A DNA stretch of 64,000 bases, from the NCBI RefSeq assembly GCF_050296195.1, contig NZ_JBNKRB010000006.1; one strand, given 5' to 3'. Of this stretch, positions 25,634 through 34,417 are shown piece after piece. Made by a program: the position numbers and the translations under genes. This DNA comes from Gynuella sp050296195 (GTDB lineage Bacteria; Pseudomonadota; Gammaproteobacteria; Pseudomonadales; Natronospirillaceae). Numbering within the stretch: position 1 is the stretch's first letter; every line of letters starts with the position of its first letter. The notes beneath the pieces are model-generated. The model was not told where the DNA came from. It ran no database searches and was given only the letters and a program-made list of their open reading frames with translations.

Positions 25634-28216
25634 TTAATAATCGTACGCCAGCGGGCTCATAAAGATGCTATTAGCATCCTGCGCTTCTTTAACTGCTGCG
25701 CGAACATTCTCATTGGTCATATCCAAGACTCGAAGTTTTCCTTTAACCTCGGCCACCGATTCAATTCGGCGGTAAAAACCAGCATGAGCTTGAGCATAGA
25801 CCGCTAAACCGTGTAACTTTGGCAGAGCATCGGCTAGATGTAACCCGTGGGGATCGACCATATCAACAACAACCCGGCCGTCCTCCTCAGCAAAAAAGAG
25901 GAAATCAGGTCGCATAATCTTGTACTGCTCCCCGTCTTGATATGCGATACCAAGTGATGACTGGCCCGGAGTTTGGGGATTGCGATACCAAAAAATGAAC
26001 CCTGACCGAGAAGTTTCTTTCTCAATTACACGCAGTTCCCAATCATTGAGCTCACACGGGAAATTACCGTGTTCGTCACACAATAAATGCTGTTTCCATG
26101 TAGGCAGAATGTATTCTTTCTCACCATACTTAGCCTGAGTCATCTCAAACTTAGCCTCTGGCCTAACTAGCTCAATATCTTGAGGCTCTTCACTCATTTC
26201 TATTATTTGACGATAGGACTCCTGTCGGTCGTCAGACAGGCGCTTGATTCTCGCCCAATACTCCTTCAACCAGCCTTGAACTAATGTGTTTGCTTTGTCA
26301 TCGAAATAATCTTGAATCTCTGTAACCAATCCTAATCCTGCAACGGTTACCCTAGCTTCAACAATAGCCTCAAGAAAGCCTTCAGGGTCCTCCTCAACAC
26401 TGGTAACTTGCCTTGCAAGGTGCTCGACATAAGTTCGTGAAACGTCTGGTGTAAACACCCTAGCCGCACGTCGATAGGCATCATCAATTACAGCGATATC
26501 AGCATCTTCCCAGAACTGATTAAAGGTTTTATTCTTACTTTTCATGTCAGCAACGACCGTGCGACCATCAACAGTCATTACCGAATTACGCTTGAGTTTA
26601 ATTTTATCCTCATATTTGAGCCTAAATTCGTCGAGTGCATTATGCAGTGCGGCATGAGCTTTACTTCCAGCACCTTCAAGTAAACCATCATCAGCTAATT
26701 CTTGTGCCAGCGCAGTAAGTCGTTTAGCTGGCTTAGCACCACGCTGTGGCCGAGTTTGCGAAGGCAAGGACTCAAACTTATCCCAAACATCACCGTCTGC
26801 CTCAGGATTTGGAAGCATCGCCACAGGATTAACTAGAATCCGTCCCGGCGCAGCAGAGATAGTGTCATCACCACTCATTAAAGCCTCTACTACACTTTCC
26901 ACTGTTTTCTTATTGAATCTGGGCAATATGCAGTCAACAGAGTTTAATCTCTCATTACCGGGTATCCTGCGAGCCAACGGAGAACGAACCATGCGTCCAA
27001 GCAGCTGAGTGATGTGTGTTTTATCACTTGCTGCTCGGAAGGAAACCATAACTTCAGCACGAGGACAGTCCCAACCTGTACTAATCGCATCTTTCGCAAT
27101 TAAAATACGAACCCATGTCGAGTCTTGTACTCGCTGGGGTTCGATATATGGAACATCACGATCACTAAATCTTTGCGTAGTATGGTCGCCAAACACATGA
27201 GCAACAGAGTTGGTAGGAAGCTCTGGATAGCGGTCAAATATTGTTTCAAGAGCTCGACCAATCTCATTGTGATCCGGGGTATTGGGAACCTGCAACACCA
27301 TCAGCGGAATAACCGTTTCCGAGTCCATTTGGTGTCGAGCGTACTCCGCCCATAAAACTGAGCATTCTTTAAGTTTATCAGCAGCTCTTCTCACTAAAAC
27401 AGTATCGAAATCTCCAACTTCATCCGGGATATCAAGCAATATCGTGTCTTTTATCAAGCCCGACTCTTGAACCTTTGATGCATCGACAATTACATCAGGA
27501 AGTTTGATTCTTTTGATTGCTTTTTCTATCGACTGGTTAAATCTTTCAACCGTTGCTGAGATACCCCAAACGATGGGAATACCCGGCACACCACCAAATC
27601 CATTAATCAAACGTTGAACAATAGTTCCCTTTTCTTTGTTTGTATTTCCCATACCCCTATGTGCTTCGTCCAATACAAGGTATAGGGTCAGATCAGGATC
27701 TTCTACAGTATTTTTAATGGTATCCCAGATGGTATATGCTCTAAGGTCTGGTCTTGTTTCAGGAAAAAGATCACCAGCTTTTGCTTCCAACTCTGCTTGG
27801 TCGTGCCCCCGAACAAGCAGGCTATTTTTTCCTAGTTTCTGAGTATTTAAGAAATAAATTTTTCCCGGTTCAAATTTTGGTCTATTAAATGTGTTTTCAA
27901 CAACGACCATGTCGCTATGGTTTATGCGGTCACTGGATTCCATAAGCCTGAAGCGAGTTTGTTCGTTCAAAGAGGGGTCATCACTGAACCATATTACGAC
28001 AGCTGTAGGATCAGCATCAAAGTCGAATTCATCGTCGCCATGGAATAACGCTTCAAATGTTGCCGCAGCCATGACAGTCTTACCTGCACCAGTGGCCGCA
28101 GTGAGGGAAAATGCAGTACAGTCAGCTTCGCCGTGCCAGTATCGGCTAGCTTTCTTCAAATTGGAAAGAGCATCTCTAACAGCATCGGATTGATAGTCTT
28201 TTAACGTAAACTTCAT
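25634..28216 (-). CDS. Type III restriction enzyme, Res helicase-nuclease subunit
   Basis: The 860-aa protein has a superfamily-2 helicase core: TAATGAGKTVMAA (P-loop, near residue 40), VLDEAHRG (DEAH), GISATVERF and QLLGRMVRS (motif VI). It should translocate on DNA with the Mod subunit and cut unmethylated sites. The C-terminal region where the PD-ExK nuclease is expected reads RPDFLFF then VVVDMVDPHG, with no obvious ExK. This may be a variant nuclease subfamily. The gene starts three bases after mod. Confidence 0.88.
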   Translation of the reverse strand: MKFTLKDYQSDAVRDALSNLKKASRYWHGEADCTAFSLTAATGAGKTVMAAATFEALFHGDDEFDFDADPTAVVIWFSDDPSLNEQTRFRLMESSDRINHSDMVVVENTFNRPKFEPGKIYFLNTQKLGKNSLLVRGHDQAELEAKAGDLFPETRPDLRAYTIWDTIKNTVEDPDLTLYLVLDEAHRGMGNTNKEKGTIVQRLINGFGGVPGIPIVWGISATVERFNQSIEKAIKRIKLPDVIVDASKVQESGLIKDTILLDIPDEVGDFDTVLVRRAADKLKECSVLWAEYARHQMDSETVIPLMVLQVPNTPDHNEIGRALETIFDRYPELPTNSVAHVFGDHTTQRFSDRDVPYIEPQRVQDSTWVRILIAKDAISTGWDCPRAEVMVSFRAASDKTHITQLLGRMVRSPLARRIPGNERLNSVDCILPRFNKKTVESVVEALMSGDDTISAAPGRILVNPVAMLPNPEADGDVWDKFESLPSQTRPQRGAKPAKRLTALAQELADDGLLEGAGSKAHAALHNALDEFRLKYEDKIKLKRNSVMTVDGRTVVADMKSKNKTFNQFWEDADIAVIDDAYRRAARVFTPDVSRTYVEHLARQVTSVEEDPEGFLEAIVEARVTVAGLGLVTEIQDYFDDKANTLVQGWLKEYWARIKRLSDDRQESYRQIIEMSEEPQDIELVRPEAKFEMTQAKYGEKEYILPTWKQHLLCDEHGNFPCELNDWELRVIEKETSRSGFIFWYRNPQTPGQSSLGIAYQDGEQYKIMRPDFLFFAEEDGRVVVDMVDPHGLHLADALPKLHGLAVYAQAHAGFYRRIESVAEVKGKLRVLDMTNENVRAAVKEAQDANSIFMSPLAYDY

Positions 28217-28219
28217 TAA

Positions 28220-30373
28220 TTAATCCCCATTCGCAAAACTGAAATTACTCAGGTATGCCTCATATAAACGGACTGGCTCCACTGTTTTTGGCAAGCGACG
28301 TGCGATCGCTTGAAAACGTCGCTCGTCATCTGTCACGATGTAAGCTATACAAAGACCTTCTACCTGATTTATACGGTGTATAAATGGAGTTGCTTGGTCT
28401 ATGTCACTTAAAACTCCATATCTTTCACAAACTTCCCAGCCGTTCTCTGGAAGGGTATCAATCCGAGCCCCCGCAGCTCCAGCTCTTAGCCAAAGCAATG
28501 GAGCAATACGCTTGAAAGCTAAATTATGATTTACTGCTTCTTTAGCTTCATATGTTAAAGTGAAAAATTCAGCATTTTCTTCAAATCCCTCACTTATCGG
28601 AAATTCATCGATGAATTTATAATTCCCTTTTATTTCTTCATCATCAGGAGTTTTACCAGTGATGGCTGACTTGATCCTAGGCTTAGTAATGTAATCACAT
28701 ATACCTAATTGTTCCCATTTTTCATCGCCAGGTCGATATCCGTCTTTTATAAGCTTCTCTTGCTCATCAGAGGAAACCTCGTTGTTTGTGACACTGATAC
28801 ATTGGCGATTTCCACCAAACTGACGATTTATGCGCATTACAGCATGCGCGGTTGTTCCTGAACCTGAAAAAAAGTCAAGAACTTTAGCATCCGGCTTTTG
28901 TGCGATAAAGAATTTCAATGCGTCTTCAACCGCATACAATGACTTGGGAAACGGAAAAGATCTGCCAGGTAATATTTGTCTAAGCAAGGAAGTGCCGTAT
29001 TCACTAGCGCTGTGAGATGTCTTGTTCCACATTGTTTTGGGATTTTCGATAGATTCTTGTTCTTCTGAGTATGCAAGAACCACGACACCATTTTGGTCAC
29101 GCTCAATAATCGATATAGCTCCAGTGTTAATCTGCTCGATAATATTGTCCGTTAGATAACTAAATGACACGCGATCGCCACCATTAAATTTTCCTACGGA
29201 AGCATATCCTTTATCAAAAAGCTCTCTGAGTCTCGAATGACCTACTTGCCATCTACCCTCTGTTCCGTCTTTTCTGATAGGCCAAATAGCAACAGTGCCA
29301 TTAGGAGCTATCACCGACTGCCTATCAGCAGTGACAGGCAACAAAGGCTCACCTATGCTATGAAGTTTTCCCGTTTCTTTATTAAGAAAGATGGGATAAA
29401 ACTGATGCTTACGATCTGATCGCTTTGCGTCTGTTCCACTTCTTAAGAGATTTCCCCACCTTACTTTCCTTGTCGTCTCTTTTGGTTCTTTATCGAAGTT
29501 GTCATTTTTCTTCCCTGTGAGGATCATAGGATCATTTAATTTAGTGACAGCACAAGAACCGAAGAAAACAAAGTAGATGTACTCATCTACACGATAAAAA
29601 TCTTGTCCTCTTGCGACACCTTTTGGATTTATTAATGAGGTTATCATTTGAATTCTAGCCTCAGGGAAAATCTGCTCTAAAAGCATTCCCAAGCGTAAAT
29701 ATTCTTTCTCATCAATAGTCACGATTAAAACTGATTCTTCAGGCTTCAAAAGCTCTTTCGTGATCAGCAATCTTCGCTCCATCATTGCTAACCATTTGCT
29801 ATGACGATACTGATCATCTCTTTCAACATAATTATTGTTGTATTTCCAGTCCCTAGCACCTGTGTTGTATGGAGGGTCAATATAGATGACATCAATTTTT
29901 CCGCGATGCGTGAAAGTCAATGCTTTAAGAGCATGGTAATTTTCACCATTTATAACAATATGAGACGGTCTTACATCACTTCGCCGCACACTTCCAGTAC
30001 TCACTAATCCCGGATAAATCTTATCTCGAAACTCAGCTACTACTACTAAATCATCCAGAGCTACATTTCTTTGTTCAGTGTCACCTGCTCCGATAAGCTT
30101 TAAAGATGCTTCCTTTTTTAGCTTATTGATAGATATCACATGCCAAAGACCTTGATCACCGTTCTGACTAGATTTTCGTGGAGGGAGTATTCTAACTTTG
30201 TCCCCCCTTCTTATTGGACGAAGAGGTAACTCAACAGCTTCTGGCCGATGTCGTTCAAAATTTAGACCAAAGGGAAGCCGACTAGAAAGCACCTTAAACT
30301 CACGGTCAAGATCAGCGCCTAAGCTAGGATCTTTTGTTTTTACATTAGCAATTAAGTCAGTCAATCGTGACAC
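28220..30373 (-). CDS. Type III DNA methyltransferase, Mod subunit
   Basis: The 717-aa adenine methyltransferase has the catalytic motif IYIDPPYNTG (near residue 162) and later the cofactor-binding motif DFFSGSGTTAH (near residue 510). The order with catalysis first is that of beta-class enzymes. It supplies modification and target recognition for the complex with the downstream Res. The central 250 residues are the likely recognition domain. A+T content is noticeably higher than in the transfer genes, which suggests separate acquisition. Confidence 0.92.
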   Translation of the reverse strand: MSRLTDLIANVKTKDPSLGADLDREFKVLSSRLPFGLNFERHRPEAVELPLRPIRRGDKVRILPPRKSSQNGDQGLWHVISINKLKKEASLKLIGAGDTEQRNVALDDLVVVAEFRDKIYPGLVSTGSVRRSDVRPSHIVINGENYHALKALTFTHRGKIDVIYIDPPYNTGARDWKYNNNYVERDDQYRHSKWLAMMERRLLITKELLKPEESVLIVTIDEKEYLRLGMLLEQIFPEARIQMITSLINPKGVARGQDFYRVDEYIYFVFFGSCAVTKLNDPMILTGKKNDNFDKEPKETTRKVRWGNLLRSGTDAKRSDRKHQFYPIFLNKETGKLHSIGEPLLPVTADRQSVIAPNGTVAIWPIRKDGTEGRWQVGHSRLRELFDKGYASVGKFNGGDRVSFSYLTDNIIEQINTGAISIIERDQNGVVVLAYSEEQESIENPKTMWNKTSHSASEYGTSLLRQILPGRSFPFPKSLYAVEDALKFFIAQKPDAKVLDFFSGSGTTAHAVMRINRQFGGNRQCISVTNNEVSSDEQEKLIKDGYRPGDEKWEQLGICDYITKPRIKSAITGKTPDDEEIKGNYKFIDEFPISEGFEENAEFFTLTYEAKEAVNHNLAFKRIAPLLWLRAGAAGARIDTLPENGWEVCERYGVLSDIDQATPFIHRINQVEGLCIAYIVTDDERRFQAIARRLPKTVEPVRLYEAYLSNFSFANGD

Positions 30374-30399
30374 ATCTGGCTCCTAATTCGTTCTTTGTT

Positions 30400-30591
30400 T
30401 CATATCTGACTAGATTCTTGATCATTGCTTGGGAGCCGGTATTGCTGTTCCAATGCTCGCACGACCAGCTCTCGCACTGTAGTCTCCTGCTCAATGGATA
30501 ACCGCTTGAGGTGCTTGTGCAAAGCGCTCGGTATATCTACCGAAAGGCGCTTACTATCTGAATAATCGTCTACTTTTTGTTCACCCATCAT
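30400..30591 (-). CDS. Ribbon-helix-helix DNA-binding protein
   Basis: I take the start at 30591 (MMGEQ) after CAGGAAATC, giving 63 residues. The core KRLSVDIPSALHKHLKRLS followed by TTVRELVVRAL is a standard ribbon-helix-helix pattern. It is 27 bp before mod on the same strand, so it may regulate the restriction module or serve in partition. Palindrome 2 lies 73 bp upstream and is a plausible binding site, but this is inference. Confidence 0.8.
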   Translation of the reverse strand: MMGEQKVDDYSDSKRLSVDIPSALHKHLKRLSIEQETTVRELVVRALEQQYRLPSNDQESSQI

Positions 30592-30663
30592 GATTTCCTG
30601 CTTTTTTGAGCTACCGCCGTACAGTACCACATCCCCACATTTGTACAAATGTACGTTTTCATT

Positions 30664-30687
30664 AAAACTTTCACATGTGAAAGTTTT
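30664..30687. repeat. Palindrome 2 (24 bp)
   Basis: A perfect 24-bp palindrome centred at 30675.5 with the same core as palindrome 1. It lies between the ribbon-helix-helix/restriction module and the replication module. Confidence 0.85.
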
Positions 30688-30696
30688 TGCTGGCTA

Positions 30697-31401
30697 CTAA
30701 CGTTGTCTCAGCATCCGCTTAATGCGGTCGATGTGCTGCTGAGCTACCTTTGGATCGACCGGACGCGGTTCCGTTTTTTGTGGTAGGGCCTTCGGAATTT
30801 CTCCGCTGAGATCCTCCCCCTCCAAGACTCGGCGGACAGTGATAGCGTACGCTCTCTGAAAAAGTGGCCAGCTTTTATCGCGAGGAAGATTGGCAAGCTC
30901 GAAATTTCCTACCTCCCGCGCGGCGACGTACACAGCCGGATGCGTCCACTTGCAGTCAGCCGACGCCGGATGGGAGTTTCTAGACGCTTCTTTGAACGCT
31001 ACTTCCGGTGTGGGCAAACCGAAATCTTCTGGATCTGGCTGGCACCAATTGATGAACTGACCAAGACTCGGCCAAAAAGGGGATTCTGATCGTCTGGCTT
31101 TTGCTAGGCCCCATTGCAACTGCTTCTCTGATGTAATCTTTGCTTCAACAAATCCACGAACCCAGGATCGTTTGGCAGCATCAACGTCAGCCTTAGAGGT
31201 GAACGTTTGCCGCCAAGCTGGAAAGCATGTTTGCAGTTCGCTGAAAAGCTTATTGATAAATATCGCCGCAGCCTGTAATTGACAATCATCATTCCGACAC
31301 TCTATGGAATCTGATGGTGATTTGGCCCTTGGCTGCCCGTATTTAACGCTGCGGCTATGGTCATCCAAAGAGATAATTTCGGCGATTTTTCGCGCAGTCA
31401 T
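30697..31401 (-). CDS. Replication protein P-like helicase loader
   Basis: The 234-aa protein starts at ATG 31401, seven bases after GGAGG; the frame extends a little further upstream. A region around residues 45-115 with AAIFINKLFSELQTCFPAW and FWPSLGQFINWCQP is typical of lambda-P-type replication proteins, which load the host DnaB helicase. It directly follows the O-like gene. The module suggests that the excised element can replicate. Confidence 0.75.
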   Translation of the reverse strand: MTARKIAEIISLDDHSRSVKYGQPRAKSPSDSIECRNDDCQLQAAAIFINKLFSELQTCFPAWRQTFTSKADVDAAKRSWVRGFVEAKITSEKQLQWGLAKARRSESPFWPSLGQFINWCQPDPEDFGLPTPEVAFKEASRNSHPASADCKWTHPAVYVAAREVGNFELANLPRDKSWPLFQRAYAITVRRVLEGEDLSGEIPKALPQKTEPRPVDPKVAQQHIDRIKRMLRQR

Positions 31402-32162
31402 TACCAACCTCCTTGCGCCCAACTTGTATCATTTAGGTCATCTGTCAAAGAGTGGTGGTGACTCTTTTCGGTTTGGATTTGACGTTCAGCATACTTTTGG
31501 CCGCGCATCATCCAGGTACGCCATGCGCCTACCAGAGCCTCCTTGGAATAAAACAGCTGGGACTGACCACTGGGATGGTCAACAAAAATTTGGCTTTCCC
31601 ACTCAAGATTTACTAGCGGTGTCACTGATACTGCCCAATTTCTCATTTCATTGGTTATAACCAAATCACGACGAGTAAATTGTGGTGCGGGAGAGCTCTC
31701 TCTTGTATCTGTTTTTTGTGATTCTGTATTTTTTAAATCTTTCTTTTTTAGATCGCCGGGTTTACCGTCGACGGGTGAACTACTGACGGCTGAACCATCG
31801 ACGGGAAACACGTCTATGGTTGAGCCATGCACTGAAAATCCGTCTGTGGTGTTATCTGTCTGATTTCTCTCTTGTGGCTCTTGATAGACTTCAGAGATCC
31901 AGTCCCATGTACCATCTGAACTTCGACACTTTCTTCGGACAAGGTATCCAGACTGCTCCAGCTCAGAGAGAATTCTACGAAGGCGATCTCGACCAATGCC
32001 GCATTCCTTTTGAAGTTGGTAGGGCCTAATTTCCCAGTCAGATGGTCTGGATATTAACTTTACAAGAAGGCCAAGCGCGTCCAGCGGCAAACGGGGGTCT
32101 CGGATAGTTTTATTAGGTAGAACAGTAAATTCTTGTCCTTGAGCCTTACGAATGACACTCAT
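31401..32162 (-). CDS. Helix-turn-helix replication initiator-like protein
   Basis: The 253-aa protein starts at MSVIRK (32162), overlapping the previous gene in ATGA. The N-terminal 90 residues form a winged helix (KECGIGRDRLRRILSELEQSGYLVRR). A C-terminal segment (NEMRNWA to MMRGQKYA) resembles DnaT-type primosome domains. The linker includes three 10-residue repeats rich in DG and VHG/VDG. With the P-like gene it forms an initiator and loader pair. Confidence 0.75.
   Translation of the reverse strand: MSVIRKAQGQEFTVLPNKTIRDPRLPLDALGLLVKLISRPSDWEIRPYQLQKECGIGRDRLRRILSELEQSGYLVRRKCRSSDGTWDWISEVYQEPQERNQTDNTTDGFSVHGSTIDVFPVDGSAVSSSPVDGKPGDLKKKDLKNTESQKTDTRESSPAPQFTRRDLVITNEMRNWAVSVTPLVNLEWESQIFVDHPSGQSQLFYSKEALVGAWRTWMMRGQKYAERQIQTEKSHHHSLTDDLNDTSWAQGGW
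31764..31853 (-). repeat. Three 30-bp in-frame tandem repeats in the initiator gene
   Basis: Units 31764-31793, 31794-31823 and 31824-31853 share sequence such as ATCGACGGG and GGTTGA, with decreasing identity. They encode a flexible (x)DGS-type linker. Intragenic iterons are known in phage initiator genes, where the initiator binds its own gene, so this may be the replication origin. Confidence 0.6.
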
Positions 32163-32395
32163 GCTACACCTCCAAGGTGTGCACATTCATCTTGCTTACG
32201 ACGTTTGAGCTCTGCTTTGACAATTTTTCTGGCGTGCGAACGGTCAATTCTGGCCTTTTTAGCCAGTGTTAAAGTGCAATAGGATTCGTGGCCGGGGCTG
32301 CCTGACTTGGCAGAAACATTAAGCATCAAGGAGAATAACTCAGATGTGAAAAATTCTCTAACTTGCTGTGAAAAAAGGGATTTTTGATTTTTCAT
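32159..32395 (-). CDS. Small basic DNA-binding-like protein
   Basis: From ATG 32395 the product has 78 residues. The C-terminal half (ARIDRSHARKIVKAELKRRKQ) resembles a helix-turn-helix followed by a basic helix. It is first in the operon with the O-like and P-like genes and overlaps the next by four bases. The family is not recognised; I considered an FlhD-like identity but see no supporting motif. Confidence 0.6.
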   Translation of the reverse strand: MKNQKSLFSQQVREFFTSELFSLMLNVSAKSGSPGHESYCTLTLAKKARIDRSHARKIVKAELKRRKQDECAHLGGVA

Positions 32396-32402
32396 GGTAA
32401 AC

Positions 32403-32787
32403 CTCAACAGATAATTAAGTTGAGGCACTGCGCTCGCGGCTTAAATTACAGCACTTAGCTCCACCCGTGCCAGTTTGATGGAGGTTGATGGCGAGACGCA
32501 AAAACTCAGGCAGGCTATCAACCTGCAAGGCCGCCCATGCCGGAGGCGTGGACTAGCAGTGGAACTTTCACATGTGAAAGTTTTCTGCTTACCAAAGGAT
32601 TAATATGCTGTTTGTTTATAGAGGCCAGCTACCTCCGTTTGTTAAAAGCTTGCCACCAATATTGAAGTAAAAATCTTGCTAGCGATTCTGATTATGTCCA
32701 CTCCAAACAAACTTGCGATTACTAAGCCAGCAATTACCATTTCAATTTTTGTAATTTGTGTGTACATAACAAATCTCCATAACATAT
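32403..32787. other. Gene-free stretch between replication module and flhC-like gene
   Basis: This stretch holds a hairpin (CCTCAAC at 32403 with GTTGAGG at 32420), palindrome 3, and the first copy of the repeat flanking the flhC-like gene (32601-32634). Short frames here have no ribosome site. Promoters for the leftward replication operon should lie in it. Confidence 0.55.
32563..32582. repeat. Palindrome 3 (20 bp)
   Basis: A perfect 20-bp palindrome centred at 32572.5, AACTTTCACATGTGAAAGTT. It stands between the replication module and the flhC-like gene. Confidence 0.85.
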
Positions 32788-33499
32788 TCAAAATAAAGCA
32801 TGTTGCTGACTACGATTGGGAGTTGAAGCAATATGCCCTATACGATGCTCACTTTTTGGATGCTCCCAATTATTTTTTCCACACGCAGGGCAACATTTAC
32901 TGACAACTTTATCTCTCAGCCCAGGCCCGCTGAATACTTCACTTTTACAATGCACACATTCAACAAAAAAAGCCTCACCACTTTTTATTTCTTTACATGC
33001 TTTGTAAAAGCCAGATATATCAAAGTCTTTTTCACTTCTTAACCACTCAGATGCTTTTATAACAGCTTCTACGTGAGGCATTTTTTCACTCAGCTCACAG
33101 TAAACATGAATTGCTGCCGAATATTTTATCCAGGCTGACTTTGAAAGAATATCTTGCCCATAAGTTGCCCGACTACATTCCTTAATAGATAAGTCCTCCC
33201 TTATTTTTCTGATTTGTTTGTAAGTAAAAGATGTTTCTTCCATGACAATACAAGTAGAAAACCCTTTTTTTACAAGGTAATAGCCAAACGCCCAACGGTT
33301 AAGATGATGTCGAGCTGGTAAAAATGGCAATGGTTTGAAGATGTTGGATTGCATAACGCCCCCGCTCAAAGTGTTAAACGATGAACAGGTAGAGACCCCA
33401 TGCCTTCCTGATGTCCTAATCACAAATTGTGAATAGGCTATTTGAATGGGCTGAGTTGAACTCAGCTAAAATAATATGCTGTTTAAAGGCCAGCTACCT
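32601..33499. repeat. Direct repeat flanking the flhC-like gene
   Basis: TAATATGCTGTTT followed after a short gap by GGCCAGCTACCT occurs at 32601-32634 and again at 33472-33499. The inner gap differs (9 versus 3 bp). The two copies bracket the flhC-like gene, either as regulatory sites or as traces of its insertion. Confidence 0.6.
32788..33354 (-). CDS. FlhC-family transcriptional activator
   Basis: The 188-aa protein is taken from ATG 33354 after GAGCGGGGGCG. It follows the FlhC pattern: an N-terminal helical region, a segment SKSAWIKYSAAIHVYCEL matching the FlhC core, EAVIKASEWL, and a C-terminal zinc site with CVHC and CPAC 22 residues apart. FlhC relatives SetC, AcaC and SgaC switch on transfer genes of SXT, IncC plasmids and SGI1 with an FlhD-type partner. 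Here it is the natural candidate to act on the seven boxes. No FlhD-like gene is obvious next to it. Confidence 0.75.
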   Translation of the reverse strand: MQSNIFKPLPFLPARHHLNRWAFGYYLVKKGFSTCIVMEETSFTYKQIRKIREDLSIKECSRATYGQDILSKSAWIKYSAAIHVYCELSEKMPHVEAVIKASEWLRSEKDFDISGFYKACKEIKSGEAFFVECVHCKSEVFSGPGLRDKVVSKCCPACGKNNWEHPKSEHRIGHIASTPNRSQQHALF

Positions 33500-33664
33500 A
33501 TCTAAATAATAGCAAGGAGAAGGGAGTTGTCAACAACTCCAAGCCCAAAATTATTCAGTCATTTCATTCAGTTAAGTTTGTTTCGTCAGAACAAATTTCC
33601 ATTACTGTAATTATCATAATTACGATAATACCGTAATTTTCGTAACCCTAATCTTTTTTCCATT
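33355..33664. other. Gene-free stretch between the flhC-like gene and the pilus cluster
   Basis: It holds the flhC-like promoter region, the second copy of the flanking repeat, a GCTGAGTT/AACTCAGC inverted repeat (33450-33466), and a hairpin GGAGTTG/CAACTCC (33523-33540). I see no gene. Confidence 0.55.
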
Positions 33665-33719
33665 TTGTCCAAAAAGGGCAGTTTGGCGTGCCTAAATATC
33701 TGCCGCCCACCCGCAAAAT
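33665..33719 (+). promoter_or_regulatory. Regulatory box 5 and -10 of the pilus cluster
   Basis: The box (33665-33692) reads TTGTCCAAAAAGGGCA then GTTTGGCGTGCC. CAAAAT follows after 21 bp (33714-33719). The pilin-like start codon lies 76 bp past the box, the longest leader of the set. Confidence 0.82.
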
Positions 33720-33768
33720 TCTCCATGCGAAAACGCATTTTCTATTCAATCAAGTGGAGATACAAGCA

Positions 33769-34356
33769 ATGCAAACATTTAAATACGCCGCCCTCGCAGC
33801 AGTTATTTCCCTATCGTCCGCCGCTGCTTATGCAGGTACAGGGACGGGAACTTCTCAAATTTCAGCAACCCCGCCAGCTTTATCTGTGGTCGAAGTTCAG
33901 CCGTACACGATGACGTTGGAACGCTTGCCGGGAGCCGCCCCAACTGGCGGGTTCTCTTTAAAAAGTTGGGCGACCTATTTGGCGCAAAATCCGGAGGACA
34001 CAGTACAGCCCGGTTGCTTAAAAGTGACAGGTGATATGGATAAATCGATTGGGATTACCATAACCAACCTATCTAACCCAACAGCGCCGGGTGGAGCAAC
34101 CTTAAGCTTCTCTGGAACACCAAAAATCAACCTAACTACTTCAACTGTTGACTGCGCAGATGCGATTTCCAAAACAAGTACAGGCGTCGGTATAAACGTG
34201 GCACCAGTTGCAGCAACTACTTCTGCCACCGGTGAGCTCTATATCGCCTGGTCATACCGCCAGCCAGCAACTGCAAGCAGCGGATTCATGCAGCTCAGTG
34301 CATGGGAAGAAGGGATCTTTTCCGGAACGGTCGATATCACCCTCGATTACCAATAA
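33769..34356 (+). CDS. Pilin-like exported protein
   Basis: From ATG 33769 (GTGGAG upstream) the product has 195 residues with a clear signal peptide ending AYAG near residue 22. The mature protein is beta-rich, Thr/Ser/Gly-rich, with two Cys residues and an aromatic C-terminus ending in ITLDYQ, like fimbrial subunits of chaperone-usher systems. It is followed by small chaperone-like and usher-like genes. The exact fimbrial class is uncertain. Confidence 0.7.
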   Translation: MQTFKYAALAAVISLSSAAAYAGTGTGTSQISATPPALSVVEVQPYTMTLERLPGAAPTGGFSLKSWATYLAQNPEDTVQPGCLKVTGDMDKSIGITITNLSNPTAPGGATLSFSGTPKINLTTSTVDCADAISKTSTGVGINVAPVAATTSATGELYIAWSYRQPATASSGFMQLSAWEEGIFSGTVDITLDYQ

Positions 34357-34365
34357 TTCCAAAGT

Positions 34366-34394
34366 GTCAGGGCCAGCAAAGCGTTGGCCCTGAC
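34366..34394 (+). terminator. Strong hairpin between pilin-like and chaperone-like genes
   Basis: GTCAGGGCCA pairs perfectly with TGGCCCTGAC around a nine-base loop. There is no T-run after it. In pilus operons such hairpins protect or partly terminate the pilin message so that pilin is made in excess; that role is inferred. Confidence 0.7.
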
Positions 34395-34417
34395 CATTGC
34401 TATTCAATGAGGTCCTT

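Noticed and set aside
32159..32395. FlhD partner for the FlhC-like protein
   Set aside because: The size is near, but the basic helix-turn-helix-like pattern and operon position fit a replication accessory protein better; no FlhD motif is visible.
32676..32903. 75-aa plus-strand protein
   Set aside because: It runs into the complement of the flhC-like gene and has no good ribosome site.
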